A DNA stretch of 64,000 nucleotides, taken from the NCBI GenBank assembly GCA_029253285.1, contig JAQWZU010000141.1:27922-91921 (forward strand), written 5' to 3'. The notes under the pieces are model-generated. The model searched no databases and was not told where the DNA came from. It saw only the letters and a program-made list of their open reading frames with translations. Shown in pieces: positions 8,639 through 18,561 of this stretch. Made by a program: the position numbers and the translations under genes. How positions within the stretch are numbered: position 1 is the first letter of the stretch; each line of letters opens with the position of its first letter. This stretch comes from Akkermansiaceae bacterium (GTDB taxonomy: Bacteria; Verrucomicrobiota; Verrucomicrobiia; Verrucomicrobiales; Akkermansiaceae).

Positions 8639-10087
8639 ATGAACCCGCTTCTCGAACGCCAATACCTCGTTAACCGACGCCAGTTCTTTAGCAAAAGTTC
8701 CACCGGGATTGGTGTCGCCGCGCTCGCTTCATTGCTCGGTCAGGAATCGCAGGCCGATGGCGCCGAACTGCCCGCCGCCATCAAACGGGTCGCGCCAAAA
8801 GCCAAACGCGTCATCCTTCTTTTCCAAAACGGCGGACCCAGCCACCTCGAGCTTTTCGACCACAAGCCGGAGCTCAAAAAACGCCACGGACAGTCCGTCC
8901 CGGCCAGTTACATGGAAGGCAAACGTTTCAGCACGATGTCCGCTGCCGCCGACAAACGAAAGCTTCTCTCGCCCATCGAACCCTACAAGCAATACGGCAA
9001 AAGCGGCGCCTGGGTCAGCGACCTCATGCCATACACCGGAAAGATCGCCGACGACATTTGCTTCATCAAGAGCATGCACACCGAGCAGGTCAATCACGCT
9101 CCCGCCATTAACTTTTTCCTCAGCGGCAATCAACTCGCCGGACGCCCTACCGCCGGTGCCTGGCTAAGTTACGGCTTGGGAAGTATGAACGAAAATCTCC
9201 CCACCTTTGCGGTGATGACTTCCATCAGTAAAGGCACGACGTGTGGACAGATCTTTTACGACTCCTACTGGAGCTCCGGTTTTCTTCCTAGTCGTCACCA
9301 GGGCGTCAAATTCCGCGCCGGCGAAAGCCCCGTTCTTTACATCAATAATCCCAAGGGGATGAATTCAAAGCTCCGTCGTAACATGCTCGACGGCATTGCC
9401 CAACTCAACGAACGCAAACTTGCCGAAGTCGGCGATCCCGAAATTTCCACACGCATCGCGCAATACGAGATGGCTTACCGAATGCAAACCAGCGTGCCCG
9501 AGCTCGCCGACATTTCCGGAGAAAGCAAAGCTACGCTCGAACAGTACGGCCCCAGTGTCAACGAGCCCGGCACCTTTGCCCGCAACTGTCTCCTCGCCCG
9601 CCGTCTCGTCGAACGCGGAACGCGCTTCGTCCAACTCATGCACGCCGGATGGGACCAGCATCGTTCGCTCACCACCGAGCTCTACAATCAATGTCGTGAC
9701 ACCGACCAACCTTCCGCCGCTTTGGTCAGTGATCTTAAATCCCGTGGCCTCCTCGAAGACACCCTCGTCATTTGGGCCGGCGAGTTCGGGCGCACGCCCT
9801 TCATCCAGGGTTCCTTTGATAATCGTCCCAAGTGGGGCCGCGACCACCATCCACACGCCTACACAATCTGGATGGCCGGCGGCGGCGTGAAGCCCGGCAT
9901 AAGCTACGGAGCCAGCGACGATATCGGCTTCAATGCCGTGGAAGACAAAGTCCACGTCCACGACCTCCAAGCTACGATCCTTCACCTCCTCGGTATCGAC
10001 CACGAAAAGCTCACCTACAAATTCCAGGGCCGCCACTATCGTCTCACCGACGTCCACGGCCACGTAGTGAAGCCCATCTTAGCCTGA
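8639..10087 (+). CDS. DUF1501 family protein, Tat-exported (cassette 1)
   Basis: 482 residues. The N-terminus carries a twin-arginine signal (NRRQFFSKSSTGIGVAALASLLG), so it is probably exported folded. DUF1501 belongs to the alkaline phosphatase/sulfatase superfamily. Typical segments are ILLFQNGGPSHLELFDHKPEL, HTEQVNHAPAINFFLSG, GTRFVQLMHAGWDQH and WAGEFGRTP near the end. No sulfatase-type C-x-P-x-R motif is seen. ATG follows the upstream stop directly (TAAATG), so it is translationally coupled to the PSCyt1 protein, its almost constant partner in PVC genomes. Function unknown. Confidence 0.9.
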   Translation: MNPLLERQYLVNRRQFFSKSSTGIGVAALASLLGQESQADGAELPAAIKRVAPKAKRVILLFQNGGPSHLELFDHKPELKKRHGQSVPASYMEGKRFSTMSAAADKRKLLSPIEPYKQYGKSGAWVSDLMPYTGKIADDICFIKSMHTEQVNHAPAINFFLSGNQLAGRPTAGAWLSYGLGSMNENLPTFAVMTSISKGTTCGQIFYDSYWSSGFLPSRHQGVKFRAGESPVLYINNPKGMNSKLRRNMLDGIAQLNERKLAEVGDPEISTRIAQYEMAYRMQTSVPELADISGESKATLEQYGPSVNEPGTFARNCLLARRLVERGTRFVQLMHAGWDQHRSLTTELYNQCRDTDQPSAALVSDLKSRGLLEDTLVIWAGEFGRTPFIQGSFDNRPKWGRDHHPHAYTIWMAGGGVKPGISYGASDDIGFNAVEDKVHVHDLQATILHLLGIDHEKLTYKFQGRHYRLTDVHGHVVKPILA

Positions 10088-10118
10088 CAATTTCCCGTAA
10101 TCGCAACGTATAGGAAGG

Positions 10119-10814
10119 ATGTTACGCGCATTGCTTATCATGCTCCTCGGCAGCTCCCTCCTTCACTCCCAGGAAAAAGAATCCCCCAACATTCTCCTTC
10201 TCGGGGATTCCATCTCCATCGGCTACACCCCCTTCGTGCAGCAGATGCTCAAGGGCGAAGCCAAAGTTGTTCGGCCAATGCAGAGGGACGGCAAGCGCCC
10301 CGAAAACTGCGCCTACGCCGCGAACGGCGCCACCCGAATCGAGGCCTGGCTCGGCGACACCAAGTGGGACGTCATTCACTTCAACTTTGGCCTCCACGAT
10401 CTCAAGTATATCGGCCAACCCCTTCCCAACGCTAAGATCGTCCCGCAAAAGGGCGACGCCATTAAGAAGAACCCCGAAGCCCGTCAGCTTTCCTCAATCA
10501 GAGACTATCTCGCCAATCTCGAGAAGATCGTTACACGACTCAAGAAAACCAAGGCCACCCTCATCTTCTGTAGCACCACTCCCGTTCCCGAAGGAAGCCG
10601 TGGCCGTATTCCCGGCGACGAACAAAAATTTAACGCCGCCGCTGTCAAACTAATGGAGAAGCTGAACGTTGCCGTCAACGATCTCCACGGACACGCCTCG
10701 CTCGACAAAGTCGCCAAGCACCAACGCAAGGCCGACGTCCACTACACCAAGGAAGGCTCCAACCTTCTCGCCGAGGGAGTCGTCCGCGCCCTTCGAGCCT
10801 GTTTGGAAAATTAA
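10119..10814 (+). CDS. Secreted SGNH/GDSL hydrolase
   Basis: 231 residues with an N-terminal signal peptide (MLRALLIMLLGSSLLHSQ). Block I is NILLLGDSIS with the nucleophile Ser31. The HFNFGLHDL segment occupies the block III position, and KADVHYTKEGSNLLAEGV at the C-terminus supplies the catalytic Asp-x-x-His. Members are esterases that remove acetyl or other acyl groups, often from polysaccharides, which fits the sulfatase island. It lies 31 bp after DUF1501 and 83 bp before the next sulfatase on the same strand. Confidence 0.85.
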   Translation: MLRALLIMLLGSSLLHSQEKESPNILLLGDSISIGYTPFVQQMLKGEAKVVRPMQRDGKRPENCAYAANGATRIEAWLGDTKWDVIHFNFGLHDLKYIGQPLPNAKIVPQKGDAIKKNPEARQLSSIRDYLANLEKIVTRLKKTKATLIFCSTTPVPEGSRGRIPGDEQKFNAAAVKLMEKLNVAVNDLHGHASLDKVAKHQRKADVHYTKEGSNLLAEGVVRALRACLEN

Positions 10815-10897
10815 ACCGTTAAATGAGACTGTCATAAAAAATTTGAGCGCAGAAACTCTGTAGTTCCAATCTCCAAATATCCAACCTAATCAATCCC

Positions 10898-12466
10898 ATG
10901 CTTCGTTTCCTACTCCCTACTCTCTTGGTCGGTTCCGCCCTCGCCAAAGATAAGCCCAACATCCTCCTTCTCTTCGCCGACGACCTCGGGCGCTACGCTT
11001 CGGCCTATGCCGACCCAGCCAATCCCTCCGCAAACGACATCGTCTCAACTCCCACCTTCGATCGCATCGCCAAAGAAGGCGTCCTTGCCACCAATGCCTT
11101 CGTCTCCGTCCCTTCGTGCTCGCCTTGCCGCGCTTCGTTGATCTCCGGACGCCACTTTTTCCGGAACGGCTCCCACTCCCAACTCCACTCCCCCTGGAAT
11201 GGTAACAAAGCCAATGACCCCTGGAACGGAGTGCGAGGGTTTGCCCTCGGCTTGCAGGACGCCGGATACCACATCGGTTGGTCCCACAAAATGCACATCT
11301 CGGCAGACCGCATGGGTGGTAAGAAGAAGAATTACACCAAGGCCGGCCGCAAGGTGAACACCTTCTCCCAAACCGTCTCCCAAGCCAAAGACGTCGCGAA
11401 AGGAAAAGAAGCACTTTACGAAGAGTGCCGACAGAACTTCAAAGCCTTCCTCGCCGACCGAAAAGGCGGCCAGCCTTTCTACTATTCCTTCCACCCCACC
11501 AATCCACACCGCACCTGGACCCAGGGCTCGGGCAAAAAACTTTGGGGCCTCGATCCCGACAAACTCAAAGAAAAAATGCCTCCCTTCCTCCCCGACGTTC
11601 CCGTCGTTCGCGAAGACCTTGCCGACTACCTTGGCGAAGGAATGGCCTTTGACAAATGCTGCGAAATCATTCTCGAGGAGCTCAAAAAATCAGGCGAGCT
11701 CGACAACACCCTTGTGGTCATTTCCGGTGATCACGGCGCGCCCGGATTCCCCCGGGGGAAAACCAACCTCTACGACTTCGGCTCTCGCGTTCTTTTCTCC
11801 GCCCGTTGGCCTGGCCACATCAAAGCCGGTCAGATAATCACCCGCCCGATCTCGCTCATCGATCTCGCCCCCACCTTCCTCGCCGCCGCCGGTCTTCCAC
11901 CCGAAGCAGGAACCAACGGACAGAGCCTCCTCCCCGCCCTTAAATCGGGAGATTCCAACAAACTCCGCGGCTGGGCTCTTATCGGACGCGAGACACACGT
12001 CAATGGCGCCCGCCCCTTCGAGCTTCCCTATTCCAGTCGGGCCATCCGCACCTCCAACCACCTATTCATCATTAACTTCACTCCCGACCGCGCACCGCAA
12101 GGAGTCCCTCTCACTCTCGATTCCGACAATCCACCCAGCTGGGAGATCGTCGGAAAAAACACCCGGGTAACCTACAGCGATGTCGATGCCGGCCCCACCC
12201 GCACCTGGATGCTTCAGCACCGCAAAGACCCGACTTACAAATACCACTGGGATCTCGGCTTCGGCCCACGTCCTGCTCTCGAACTTTACGACCTCAAAAA
12301 AGACCCGCACCAGGTCAACAACGTCGCAAACGAAAAAGCCTATGCTGAAGTCCAGAAGAAACTCCACGCCGACCTCATGGCCGAGCTTCTTGCCAACCAC
12401 GATCCCCGCATCAACGGAAATCAATTCGACTATCCTCCCTATTCCAAAAAGGGACTCCCAAAGTAA
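10898..12466 (+). CDS. Secreted sulfatase (heparan N-sulfatase-like type)
   Basis: 522 residues with a signal peptide (MLRFLLPTLLVGSALA). KPNILLLFADDLGRYASAY is the metal-binding start and C74-S-P-C-R-A is the formylglycine motif followed by SLISGR. VVISGDHGAPGFPRGKTNLYDFG and the C-terminal LYDLKKDPHQVNNVA are standard. The order of motifs (ADDLGRYAS...PSCSPCRASL) resembles sulfamidase/heparan-type sulfatases, but the substrate is not determined. It belongs to the first cassette with the PSCyt1, DUF1501 and SGNH genes. Confidence 0.88.
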   Translation: MLRFLLPTLLVGSALAKDKPNILLLFADDLGRYASAYADPANPSANDIVSTPTFDRIAKEGVLATNAFVSVPSCSPCRASLISGRHFFRNGSHSQLHSPWNGNKANDPWNGVRGFALGLQDAGYHIGWSHKMHISADRMGGKKKNYTKAGRKVNTFSQTVSQAKDVAKGKEALYEECRQNFKAFLADRKGGQPFYYSFHPTNPHRTWTQGSGKKLWGLDPDKLKEKMPPFLPDVPVVREDLADYLGEGMAFDKCCEIILEELKKSGELDNTLVVISGDHGAPGFPRGKTNLYDFGSRVLFSARWPGHIKAGQIITRPISLIDLAPTFLAAAGLPPEAGTNGQSLLPALKSGDSNKLRGWALIGRETHVNGARPFELPYSSRAIRTSNHLFIINFTPDRAPQGVPLTLDSDNPPSWEIVGKNTRVTYSDVDAGPTRTWMLQHRKDPTYKYHWDLGFGPRPALELYDLKKDPHQVNNVANEKAYAEVQKKLHADLMAELLANHDPRINGNQFDYPPYSKKGLPK

Positions 12467-12697
12467 CTTTTCTTCCCCTGACCATTACTCAGAGAGTGCC
12501 CTCCCACTTTTGGGGATTGGGACAGCTGTGCCGCATTGACTGGCACGACCGATGATATCTGGCTACCGCGTCCGGGGACGCCAATTCTCCCCTTGCCGCC
12601 GCATCGTTCCTCCGTTATCTCAACTAAGAATTCCGGAGACTATCCGATAGCTCGACGTCTTTCGAACCGTTTTCTTTCTCATACATTTCTCACTCAA

Positions 12698-15679
12698 ATG
12701 CGATTCACTTCTCTTACCTTCCTCACGACCTGTGCTGGGGCGCTCGCAGCTCCCCTTTCTTACAATCGCGACATTCGCCCGATCCTCTCGGAAAATTGTT
12801 TTGCCTGTCACGGCCCCGACAAGGCCTCCCGCGAGGCCAAGCTCCGTTTAGACATTCGCGAGGCTGCCATTGAGAAGGAAGCTATCATCCCGGGCGACCT
12901 CAAGAAGTCCGACCTCATCTTCTACATTAATTCCGAGGACGAAGACGAGATCATGCCTCCGCCCGAGTCGCACAAAAAGCTCACTCAGGCGCAAAAAGAC
13001 ACGCTCGCGGAGTGGATCAAGCAAGGCGCTCCCTACGAAGCCCATTGGTCATTCATTCCGGCTATCCGCCCCGATGTTCCCGCGCTCGGCGAAAAACACC
13101 CCATCGACAACTTTATCAAAGCCGGCCTCAAGGGCAGCGGACACGAAATGTCCCAACCCGCCGACAAGGCTACGATCGATCGCCGGGTTTCCTTCGACCT
13201 CACCGGGCTCCCTCTTCACCTCACCGGCACTTCCGATCCCGACAAGCTCCTCGCTTCGCCACACTTCGGCGAGCGCATGGCCGTCTTCTGGCTCGACCTC
13301 GCCCGCTATGCCGACACCACCGGCTACCACAGCGACAAAGTCCGCGACGTCACCCCTTACCGCGACTATGTCATCAATTCCTTCAACAAGAACAAGCCCT
13401 ATGATCAATTTGTCACCGAGCAACTCGCCGGAGATCTTTTTGAAAATCCCACCCCGGAAAACTACGTCGCCTCCGCTTTCAACCGCGTCAACCAAGTTTC
13501 GGAAGAAGGTGGTATTCAAGACAAAGAGTATATCGCCAAGTATTACGCCGAACGCGTTCGCACCACTTCCGGAGCCTTCCTCGGAGCCACCATGGGCTGC
13601 GCGGAGTGCCACGATCACAAGTTCGATCCCTTCACCGCAAAAGACTTCTATTCGATGCAGGCCTTCTTTTCTGACATCTACGAAAAAGGCGCCTACACCG
13701 GCCATGGTTCCTACAACAAAGGAGCCGATATTAAAAACCACCCTGGCTTCAAGCTCGGCAAATACGGACCTACTCTAGACGTCCCGTCTCCGGAGCAGGA
13801 AAAAGCGCTCGTCAAAGTTCAGGCAGAAAAACACGCGCTTGAAGCGAAGACCAAGAAAGACAGCCCCGAGCTTCTCTCTGCCTTCAACAAATGGACCAAT
13901 GAACTCCTCGGAAAAATCGTTTCCAGCAAACCACAGGACGTCGTCATTCTCGAGGACGCCGAACTCCCTCTTGGGGGAGCCAAAACCGTCACCAACAATG
14001 TCCATTCCGGCTCCCTCGCCCGAATTCAAACAAGCGGCGAGCTGATCCAACACATCGTCGATGCCAACAAGAAGCCCGTCACTTTGACCGAAGGCGACAC
14101 CCTCTACACCTGGGTCTGGCTCGATCCCAAAAACCCACCCAAGCAACTCATGTTGCAATTTTATGGCAAGAACTGGGATCACCGCGCCTGGTGGGGCGAA
14201 GATCTCATCCCTTATGGCAAGGGCAGCAAGAAATCCGACCACCACAAGGTTGGAAAACTTCCCGCCACCGGAAAATGGGTCCGCCTTGAAGTCCCCGCGA
14301 AAAGCGTCGGACTCCCCGCTGGCTCCAAAATCACCCAGCTCGCCTACACGCAATTCGGTGGCTCCGTTCTTTGGGATCAAGCCGGTCGTCACACCAACGA
14401 CGCCAATGCCGTCCTCGCCGGCCTTTCCGAGAAGCCCCGAAAAGCTCTCCTCAGCGTCAAGAAGGGCAAGCCCACAGATCAAGATCGCAAGGAGCTCCTC
14501 ACGCACTACCGCACCATCGCTCCGTCATTGGCGCCCGCCCGCATGAAGATCGCCGAACTTACCAAACAGGAGGAGCACCTTAAAACCAACACGCGTTCCA
14601 CTCTCGTCACCCTCTCCACCGTTCCGCGCACGATCAAACTCCTCCCACGCGGCGACTGGACCGACGACTCCGGCGAAGTTCTCCTTCCTGCCGCTCCGGA
14701 GTTTCTCTCCTCCGAAGGGCAACCATCCAAAGAACGTCTCACTCGTCTCGATCTCGCCAAGTGGATCACCGCCAAGGAAAACCCACTCACCGCGCGCGCC
14801 TTCACAAACCGCGTCTGGGCGCTCTTCTTCGGCACCGGACTTTCGCGTGACCTCCAGGACCTCGGCAACCAGGGACAATGGCCCACTCACCCCGAATTGC
14901 TCGACTGGCTTTCGGTCGAATTCGTCGAATCCGGTTGGGACGTAAAACACCTCGTCAAACTCATCATCACCTCGAAGGTCTACCGCCAATCTTCCAACGC
15001 CTCTCCCCAACTCATGGAGGAAGATCCCTATAACAACCTTTACGCCCGCCAAAACCCGCGTCGTCTTCCTGCCGAGTTCATTCGCGACAATGCCCTCGCC
15101 GTTTCCGGCTTGCTGAACCCGCAACTCGGAGGAGCCAGCGCCCGGCCTTATCAACCTTCCGGATACTACGCGCAGCTCAATTTCCCCAAGCGAAAATATC
15201 AGCAGCATAACGACGAAAACCAATACCGTCGCGGCCTCTACATGCACTGGCAGCGATCCTTCCTCCACCCCATGCTCGCCGCCTTTGATGCGCCCGCTCG
15301 AGAGGAATGCACCGCCGCCCGCGAAAGTAGCAACACCCCGCTCCAAGCCCTCAACCAACTCAACGATCCAACCTTCGTCGAAGCGGCCCGCGTGCTCGCC
15401 ACTGAGTTGGTTGCGGAGGAAAAAGCAATTAAGCCTCGCCTGCAGATCGCCTTCAAGCGACTCCTCAATCGACCGCCAAGCGGAGAAGAAATGACGCTCC
15501 TGACCGAGCTCTTCAACAAGCAACTCAAGCGCTACAAAGCCGCACCCGAGGACGCCAAAAAACTCATCGCCACCGGTCTCGCTCTGCTCCCCGACAAAGT
15601 CGACCCCGTCGATCTTGCCGCGACCACAACCGTGACCCGCGCCCTTCTCAATCTCCAGGAAACCATTACCCGCTACTAA
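12698..15679 (+). CDS. Exported PSCyt1-DUF1549-DUF1553 cytochrome-like protein (cassette 2)
   Basis: 993 residues from ATG 12698, where a signal peptide begins (MRFTSLTFLTTCAGALAAP); the frame is open to 12536 but the extra 54 residues look non-coding. The PSCyt1 domain has C34-F-A-C37-H38 in RPILSENCFACHGPD, and DUF1549 contains a second heme-type motif C301-A-E-C304-H305 (DHKFDPF). The DUF1553 part includes LTARAFTNRVWALFFGTGL and SSNTPLQALNQLNDPTFVEAA. It is a clear paralogue of the protein at 5618 with a different middle region. Its stop is one base before the DUF1501 start (TAAGATG), so the pair is coupled. Confidence 0.9.
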   Translation: MRFTSLTFLTTCAGALAAPLSYNRDIRPILSENCFACHGPDKASREAKLRLDIREAAIEKEAIIPGDLKKSDLIFYINSEDEDEIMPPPESHKKLTQAQKDTLAEWIKQGAPYEAHWSFIPAIRPDVPALGEKHPIDNFIKAGLKGSGHEMSQPADKATIDRRVSFDLTGLPLHLTGTSDPDKLLASPHFGERMAVFWLDLARYADTTGYHSDKVRDVTPYRDYVINSFNKNKPYDQFVTEQLAGDLFENPTPENYVASAFNRVNQVSEEGGIQDKEYIAKYYAERVRTTSGAFLGATMGCAECHDHKFDPFTAKDFYSMQAFFSDIYEKGAYTGHGSYNKGADIKNHPGFKLGKYGPTLDVPSPEQEKALVKVQAEKHALEAKTKKDSPELLSAFNKWTNELLGKIVSSKPQDVVILEDAELPLGGAKTVTNNVHSGSLARIQTSGELIQHIVDANKKPVTLTEGDTLYTWVWLDPKNPPKQLMLQFYGKNWDHRAWWGEDLIPYGKGSKKSDHHKVGKLPATGKWVRLEVPAKSVGLPAGSKITQLAYTQFGGSVLWDQAGRHTNDANAVLAGLSEKPRKALLSVKKGKPTDQDRKELLTHYRTIAPSLAPARMKIAELTKQEEHLKTNTRSTLVTLSTVPRTIKLLPRGDWTDDSGEVLLPAAPEFLSSEGQPSKERLTRLDLAKWITAKENPLTARAFTNRVWALFFGTGLSRDLQDLGNQGQWPTHPELLDWLSVEFVESGWDVKHLVKLIITSKVYRQSSNASPQLMEEDPYNNLYARQNPRRLPAEFIRDNALAVSGLLNPQLGGASARPYQPSGYYAQLNFPKRKYQQHNDENQYRRGLYMHWQRSFLHPMLAAFDAPAREECTAARESSNTPLQALNQLNDPTFVEAARVLATELVAEEKAIKPRLQIAFKRLLNRPPSGEEMTLLTELFNKQLKRYKAAPEDAKKLIATGLALLPDKVDPVDLAATTTVTRALLNLQETITRY

Positions 15680-15680
15680 G

Positions 15681-17108
15681 ATGAACCCACTTCTCGCCAA
15701 TTCTCTCAACCGCCGGGCTTTCTTACAAAACTCTTCCTACTCCGTCGGAAGCGCTGCCCTACTCTCGCTCCTCGGGCAGGATCAGGCAACCGGCTCTCAA
15801 TGGAGAGGCACCCTCGCCGAAAAACTGCACTACCCGCCCAAGGCTAAGCGCATCATTCACCTTTGCATGGCCGGCGGCCCATCCCACCTCGAGACTCTCG
15901 ACTACAAACCCGAGCTCGCAAAGCTCAGTGGCAAGGGCATGCCCACCTCCTTCACCGAAGGACAACAGCTTGCCCAGCTTCAGGGAAATCGCAACAAGCT
16001 CAAGTGCCTCGGACCACAGCACGAATTCAAACGCTACGGAAAATGCGGTCGCATGATGTCCTCCGCCTTCCCGAGCATCGGATCGATCGCCGACGAAATC
16101 GCGGTCATCAATTCGATGCACACCGAGCAGATCAACCACGACCCGGCGCACACCTTCATGAACACCGGCTCGATCATCCCCGGTCGACCCTCGATGGGAT
16201 CATGGTTGCTTTACGGACTCGGCGCAGAGACCGATGAACTCCCCGGCTACGTCGTCATGACCTCCTCCGGCGGCGGACAAGATCAACCTATCGCCTCCCG
16301 CCAGTGGCACAGCGGATTCCTTCCCTCGAAATTCCAGGGCGTTCAATTCAACTCGAAAGGCGATCCCGTTCACTACGTCAACAATCCAGCCGGTGTCACC
16401 CGCGCGGACCAGGGCGAGCTTCTCGAAACGATCAACCAGATGAACCGCATGCTCGGCTATCGTCAAAACGATCCCGAAATTGCCACCCGCATCGCGCAAT
16501 ATGAAATGGCTTTCAAAATGCAGACTTCGGTCCCCGGACTGATGGATGTGACCGAAGAGCCCAAAAACGTTCTCGAAGATTACGGCGCCACTCCGGGCGA
16601 CGGCTCCTTCGCTTCCAACTGCCTCCTAGCCCGTCGCCTCGCTGAACGCGGCGTGCGGTTCATTCAACTCTACCACCGCGGATGGGACCACCACGGCGGC
16701 CTCAAGAAAGGAATCGAAACGGTTTCCCGCCACGTTGACAGAGCCACCGCAGCCCTCGTCAAAGACCTTAAGGCCCGCGGCATGCTCGAAGACACCCTCA
16801 TCATCTGGGGCGGTGAATTTGGCCGCACGCCCATGGCCCAGGGCTCAGGCCGCGACCACCACATTCAAGCCTTCTCCCTCTGGATGGCCGGCGCTGGAAT
16901 CAAAGGCGGCACGACCTACGGATCCACCGACGAGCTCGGCTACGCCGTCGCACAAGATGGCGTTTCCGTCCACGACCTCCACGCCACCATTCTCCAGCAA
17001 CTCGGTATCGACCACCATCGACTCACCTATAAATTTCAGGGCCTCGACTTCAAACTCACCGGCGTCGACGCCGCCAAGGTCGTCAAGAAAATCCTCTCTA
17101 ACTCATGA
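15681..17108 (+). CDS. DUF1501 family protein, Tat-exported (cassette 2)
   Basis: 475 residues. It begins MNPLL like its paralogue at 8639 and has a twin-arginine-type signal (LNRRAFLQNSSYSVGSAALLSLLG). Signature segments are IIHLCMAGGPSHLETLDYKPEL, HTEQINHDPAHTFMNTG, GVRFIQLYHRGWDHHGG and WGGEFGRTPMAQG. It overlaps the following sulfatase by four bases (ATGA at 17105-17108), evidence of translational coupling of DUF1501 with a sulfatase. Function unknown. Confidence 0.9.
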   Translation: MNPLLANSLNRRAFLQNSSYSVGSAALLSLLGQDQATGSQWRGTLAEKLHYPPKAKRIIHLCMAGGPSHLETLDYKPELAKLSGKGMPTSFTEGQQLAQLQGNRNKLKCLGPQHEFKRYGKCGRMMSSAFPSIGSIADEIAVINSMHTEQINHDPAHTFMNTGSIIPGRPSMGSWLLYGLGAETDELPGYVVMTSSGGGQDQPIASRQWHSGFLPSKFQGVQFNSKGDPVHYVNNPAGVTRADQGELLETINQMNRMLGYRQNDPEIATRIAQYEMAFKMQTSVPGLMDVTEEPKNVLEDYGATPGDGSFASNCLLARRLAERGVRFIQLYHRGWDHHGGLKKGIETVSRHVDRATAALVKDLKARGMLEDTLIIWGGEFGRTPMAQGSGRDHHIQAFSLWMAGAGIKGGTTYGSTDELGYAVAQDGVSVHDLHATILQQLGIDHHRLTYKFQGLDFKLTGVDAAKVVKKILSNS

Positions 17109-18559
17109 AACGCATCCTTCTATTCCTCGCTCTCGTAAGTTCTGCTCTCGCCGCCAAGAAGCCCAACATCATCCTCGTCATTACCGACGACCAGGGCTAT
17201 GGACCCGTCGGGAAACATGGCCACCCCTGGATCAAGACACCCAATCTCGACAAGCACTACGAAAAGAGCACGCACTTCACGCGTTTCCTCGTCAGCCCAA
17301 CTTGTTCGCCCACCCGCGCAGCCATCATGACCGGTCGGCACCCCATGAAGAATGGCATCACCCACACCATTCTCGAGCGCGAACGCATGACTCTCAACGC
17401 CACTATTCTTCCTCAAGTCCTCAAGACCGCCGGATACACTTCAGGGATCTTCGGCAAGTGGCACCTCGGCGACGAAAAAGAATACCAACCCGACCAACGC
17501 GGCTTTGACGAAGTCTTCATCCACGGCGCCGGCGGAATTGGGCAAGCCTACAACTGCTCCTGCGCCGACGCTCCGAAGAACAAATACTTCAACCCCGTCA
17601 TTCGCCACAACGGATCCTTCGTGAAAACCAAAGGCTACTGTACTGACCTCTTCTTCACCGCCGCCATGGGCTGGATCAAGGAAGCGAAAGACAAAGACGC
17701 GCCGTTCTTTGCCTACATCACCACCAACGCGCCGCACGGCCCCTTCATTGCCCCGCCGTCCAATACCAAACGCTTCACTGATCTTGGCTTCCAGGCAAAG
17801 ACCGCCGGCTTCTACGGCATGATCGAGAACATCGATGAAAACCTGGGTCGTCTTCAGGCCAAGCTCGATGAATGGAAAATCATGGACAACACCATCCTCA
17901 TCTTCATGTCCGACAACGGCATGACCGGTGGAGGCTCCGGAAAAGGCGTCGTTGGAAAAGCTTCCGACGGCACTCCCATGAAGATGTTCAACGCCGACCA
18001 AAAAGGCCTCAAAGGCAGCGCCGACGAAGGCGGTGTCCGCGTTCCTTTCTTCATCCGCTGGGACGGAAAATTTCGGGCAGGCCACGACATCAAAAATGTC
18101 TCCGCACATATTGACCTCCTTCCAACATTTGCCCAAATCGCCGGAGCCAAGCTTCCCGAAAAACAAGTGGAGGGCCGCAGCCTTCTCCCTCTGCTCAAAG
18201 GACAAAAAATCCTCCAGCAAGCCCGTTACCTCTTCACTAATAAAGCCCGCTGGAAAACCGGCGCCGAGCCCAACGCTCACCAGTGGAAAAACTTCGCCGT
18301 CCGCGGCCCTCGCTTCCGCCTCGTCGACAGTGCCCTTTACGACATGATCGCCGACCCCGGCCAGAAGACCGACGTCGCCGCCAAGCACCCCGAAAAGGTC
18401 AAAGAAATGCGCGCGGCCTACGACGCCTTTTGGAAAAGCGCCCGCCCTCTCATGGTCAACGAAGACGCGCCCATGTCACCCACCCGCCCCTACCACGTTT
18501 GGTATGACGAACAGATGAAAGCCGGTGGCATTCCTGACTGGACTCCGCCCAAACTGTAA
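17105..18559 (+). CDS. Secreted sulfatase (arylsulfatase-like)
   Basis: 484 residues with a signal peptide (MKRILLFLALVSSALAA). KPNIILVITDDQGYGPVG and C67-S-P-T-R-A followed by AIMTGR are the metal site and formylglycine motif. GIFGKWHLGDEKEYQPDQRGFDE, FMSDNGM and an inserted GVRVPFFIRWDG block follow. The insertion around 135-165 (GAGGIGQAYNCSC) resembles a group of PVC and Bacteroidetes arylsulfatases; the substrate is unknown. ATGA overlap with DUF1501 upstream; the next gene starts 2 bp after its stop. Confidence 0.9.
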   Translation: MKRILLFLALVSSALAAKKPNIILVITDDQGYGPVGKHGHPWIKTPNLDKHYEKSTHFTRFLVSPTCSPTRAAIMTGRHPMKNGITHTILERERMTLNATILPQVLKTAGYTSGIFGKWHLGDEKEYQPDQRGFDEVFIHGAGGIGQAYNCSCADAPKNKYFNPVIRHNGSFVKTKGYCTDLFFTAAMGWIKEAKDKDAPFFAYITTNAPHGPFIAPPSNTKRFTDLGFQAKTAGFYGMIENIDENLGRLQAKLDEWKIMDNTILIFMSDNGMTGGGSGKGVVGKASDGTPMKMFNADQKGLKGSADEGGVRVPFFIRWDGKFRAGHDIKNVSAHIDLLPTFAQIAGAKLPEKQVEGRSLLPLLKGQKILQQARYLFTNKARWKTGAEPNAHQWKNFAVRGPRFRLVDSALYDMIADPGQKTDVAAKHPEKVKEMRAAYDAFWKSARPLMVNEDAPMSPTRPYHVWYDEQMKAGGIPDWTPPKL

Positions 18560-18561
18560 TC

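Noticed and set aside
14525..15709. 394-codon minus-strand frame opposite the second PSCyt1 gene
   Set aside because: Gly/Glu/Phe/Val-rich shadow of the plus-strand gene, no family motif.
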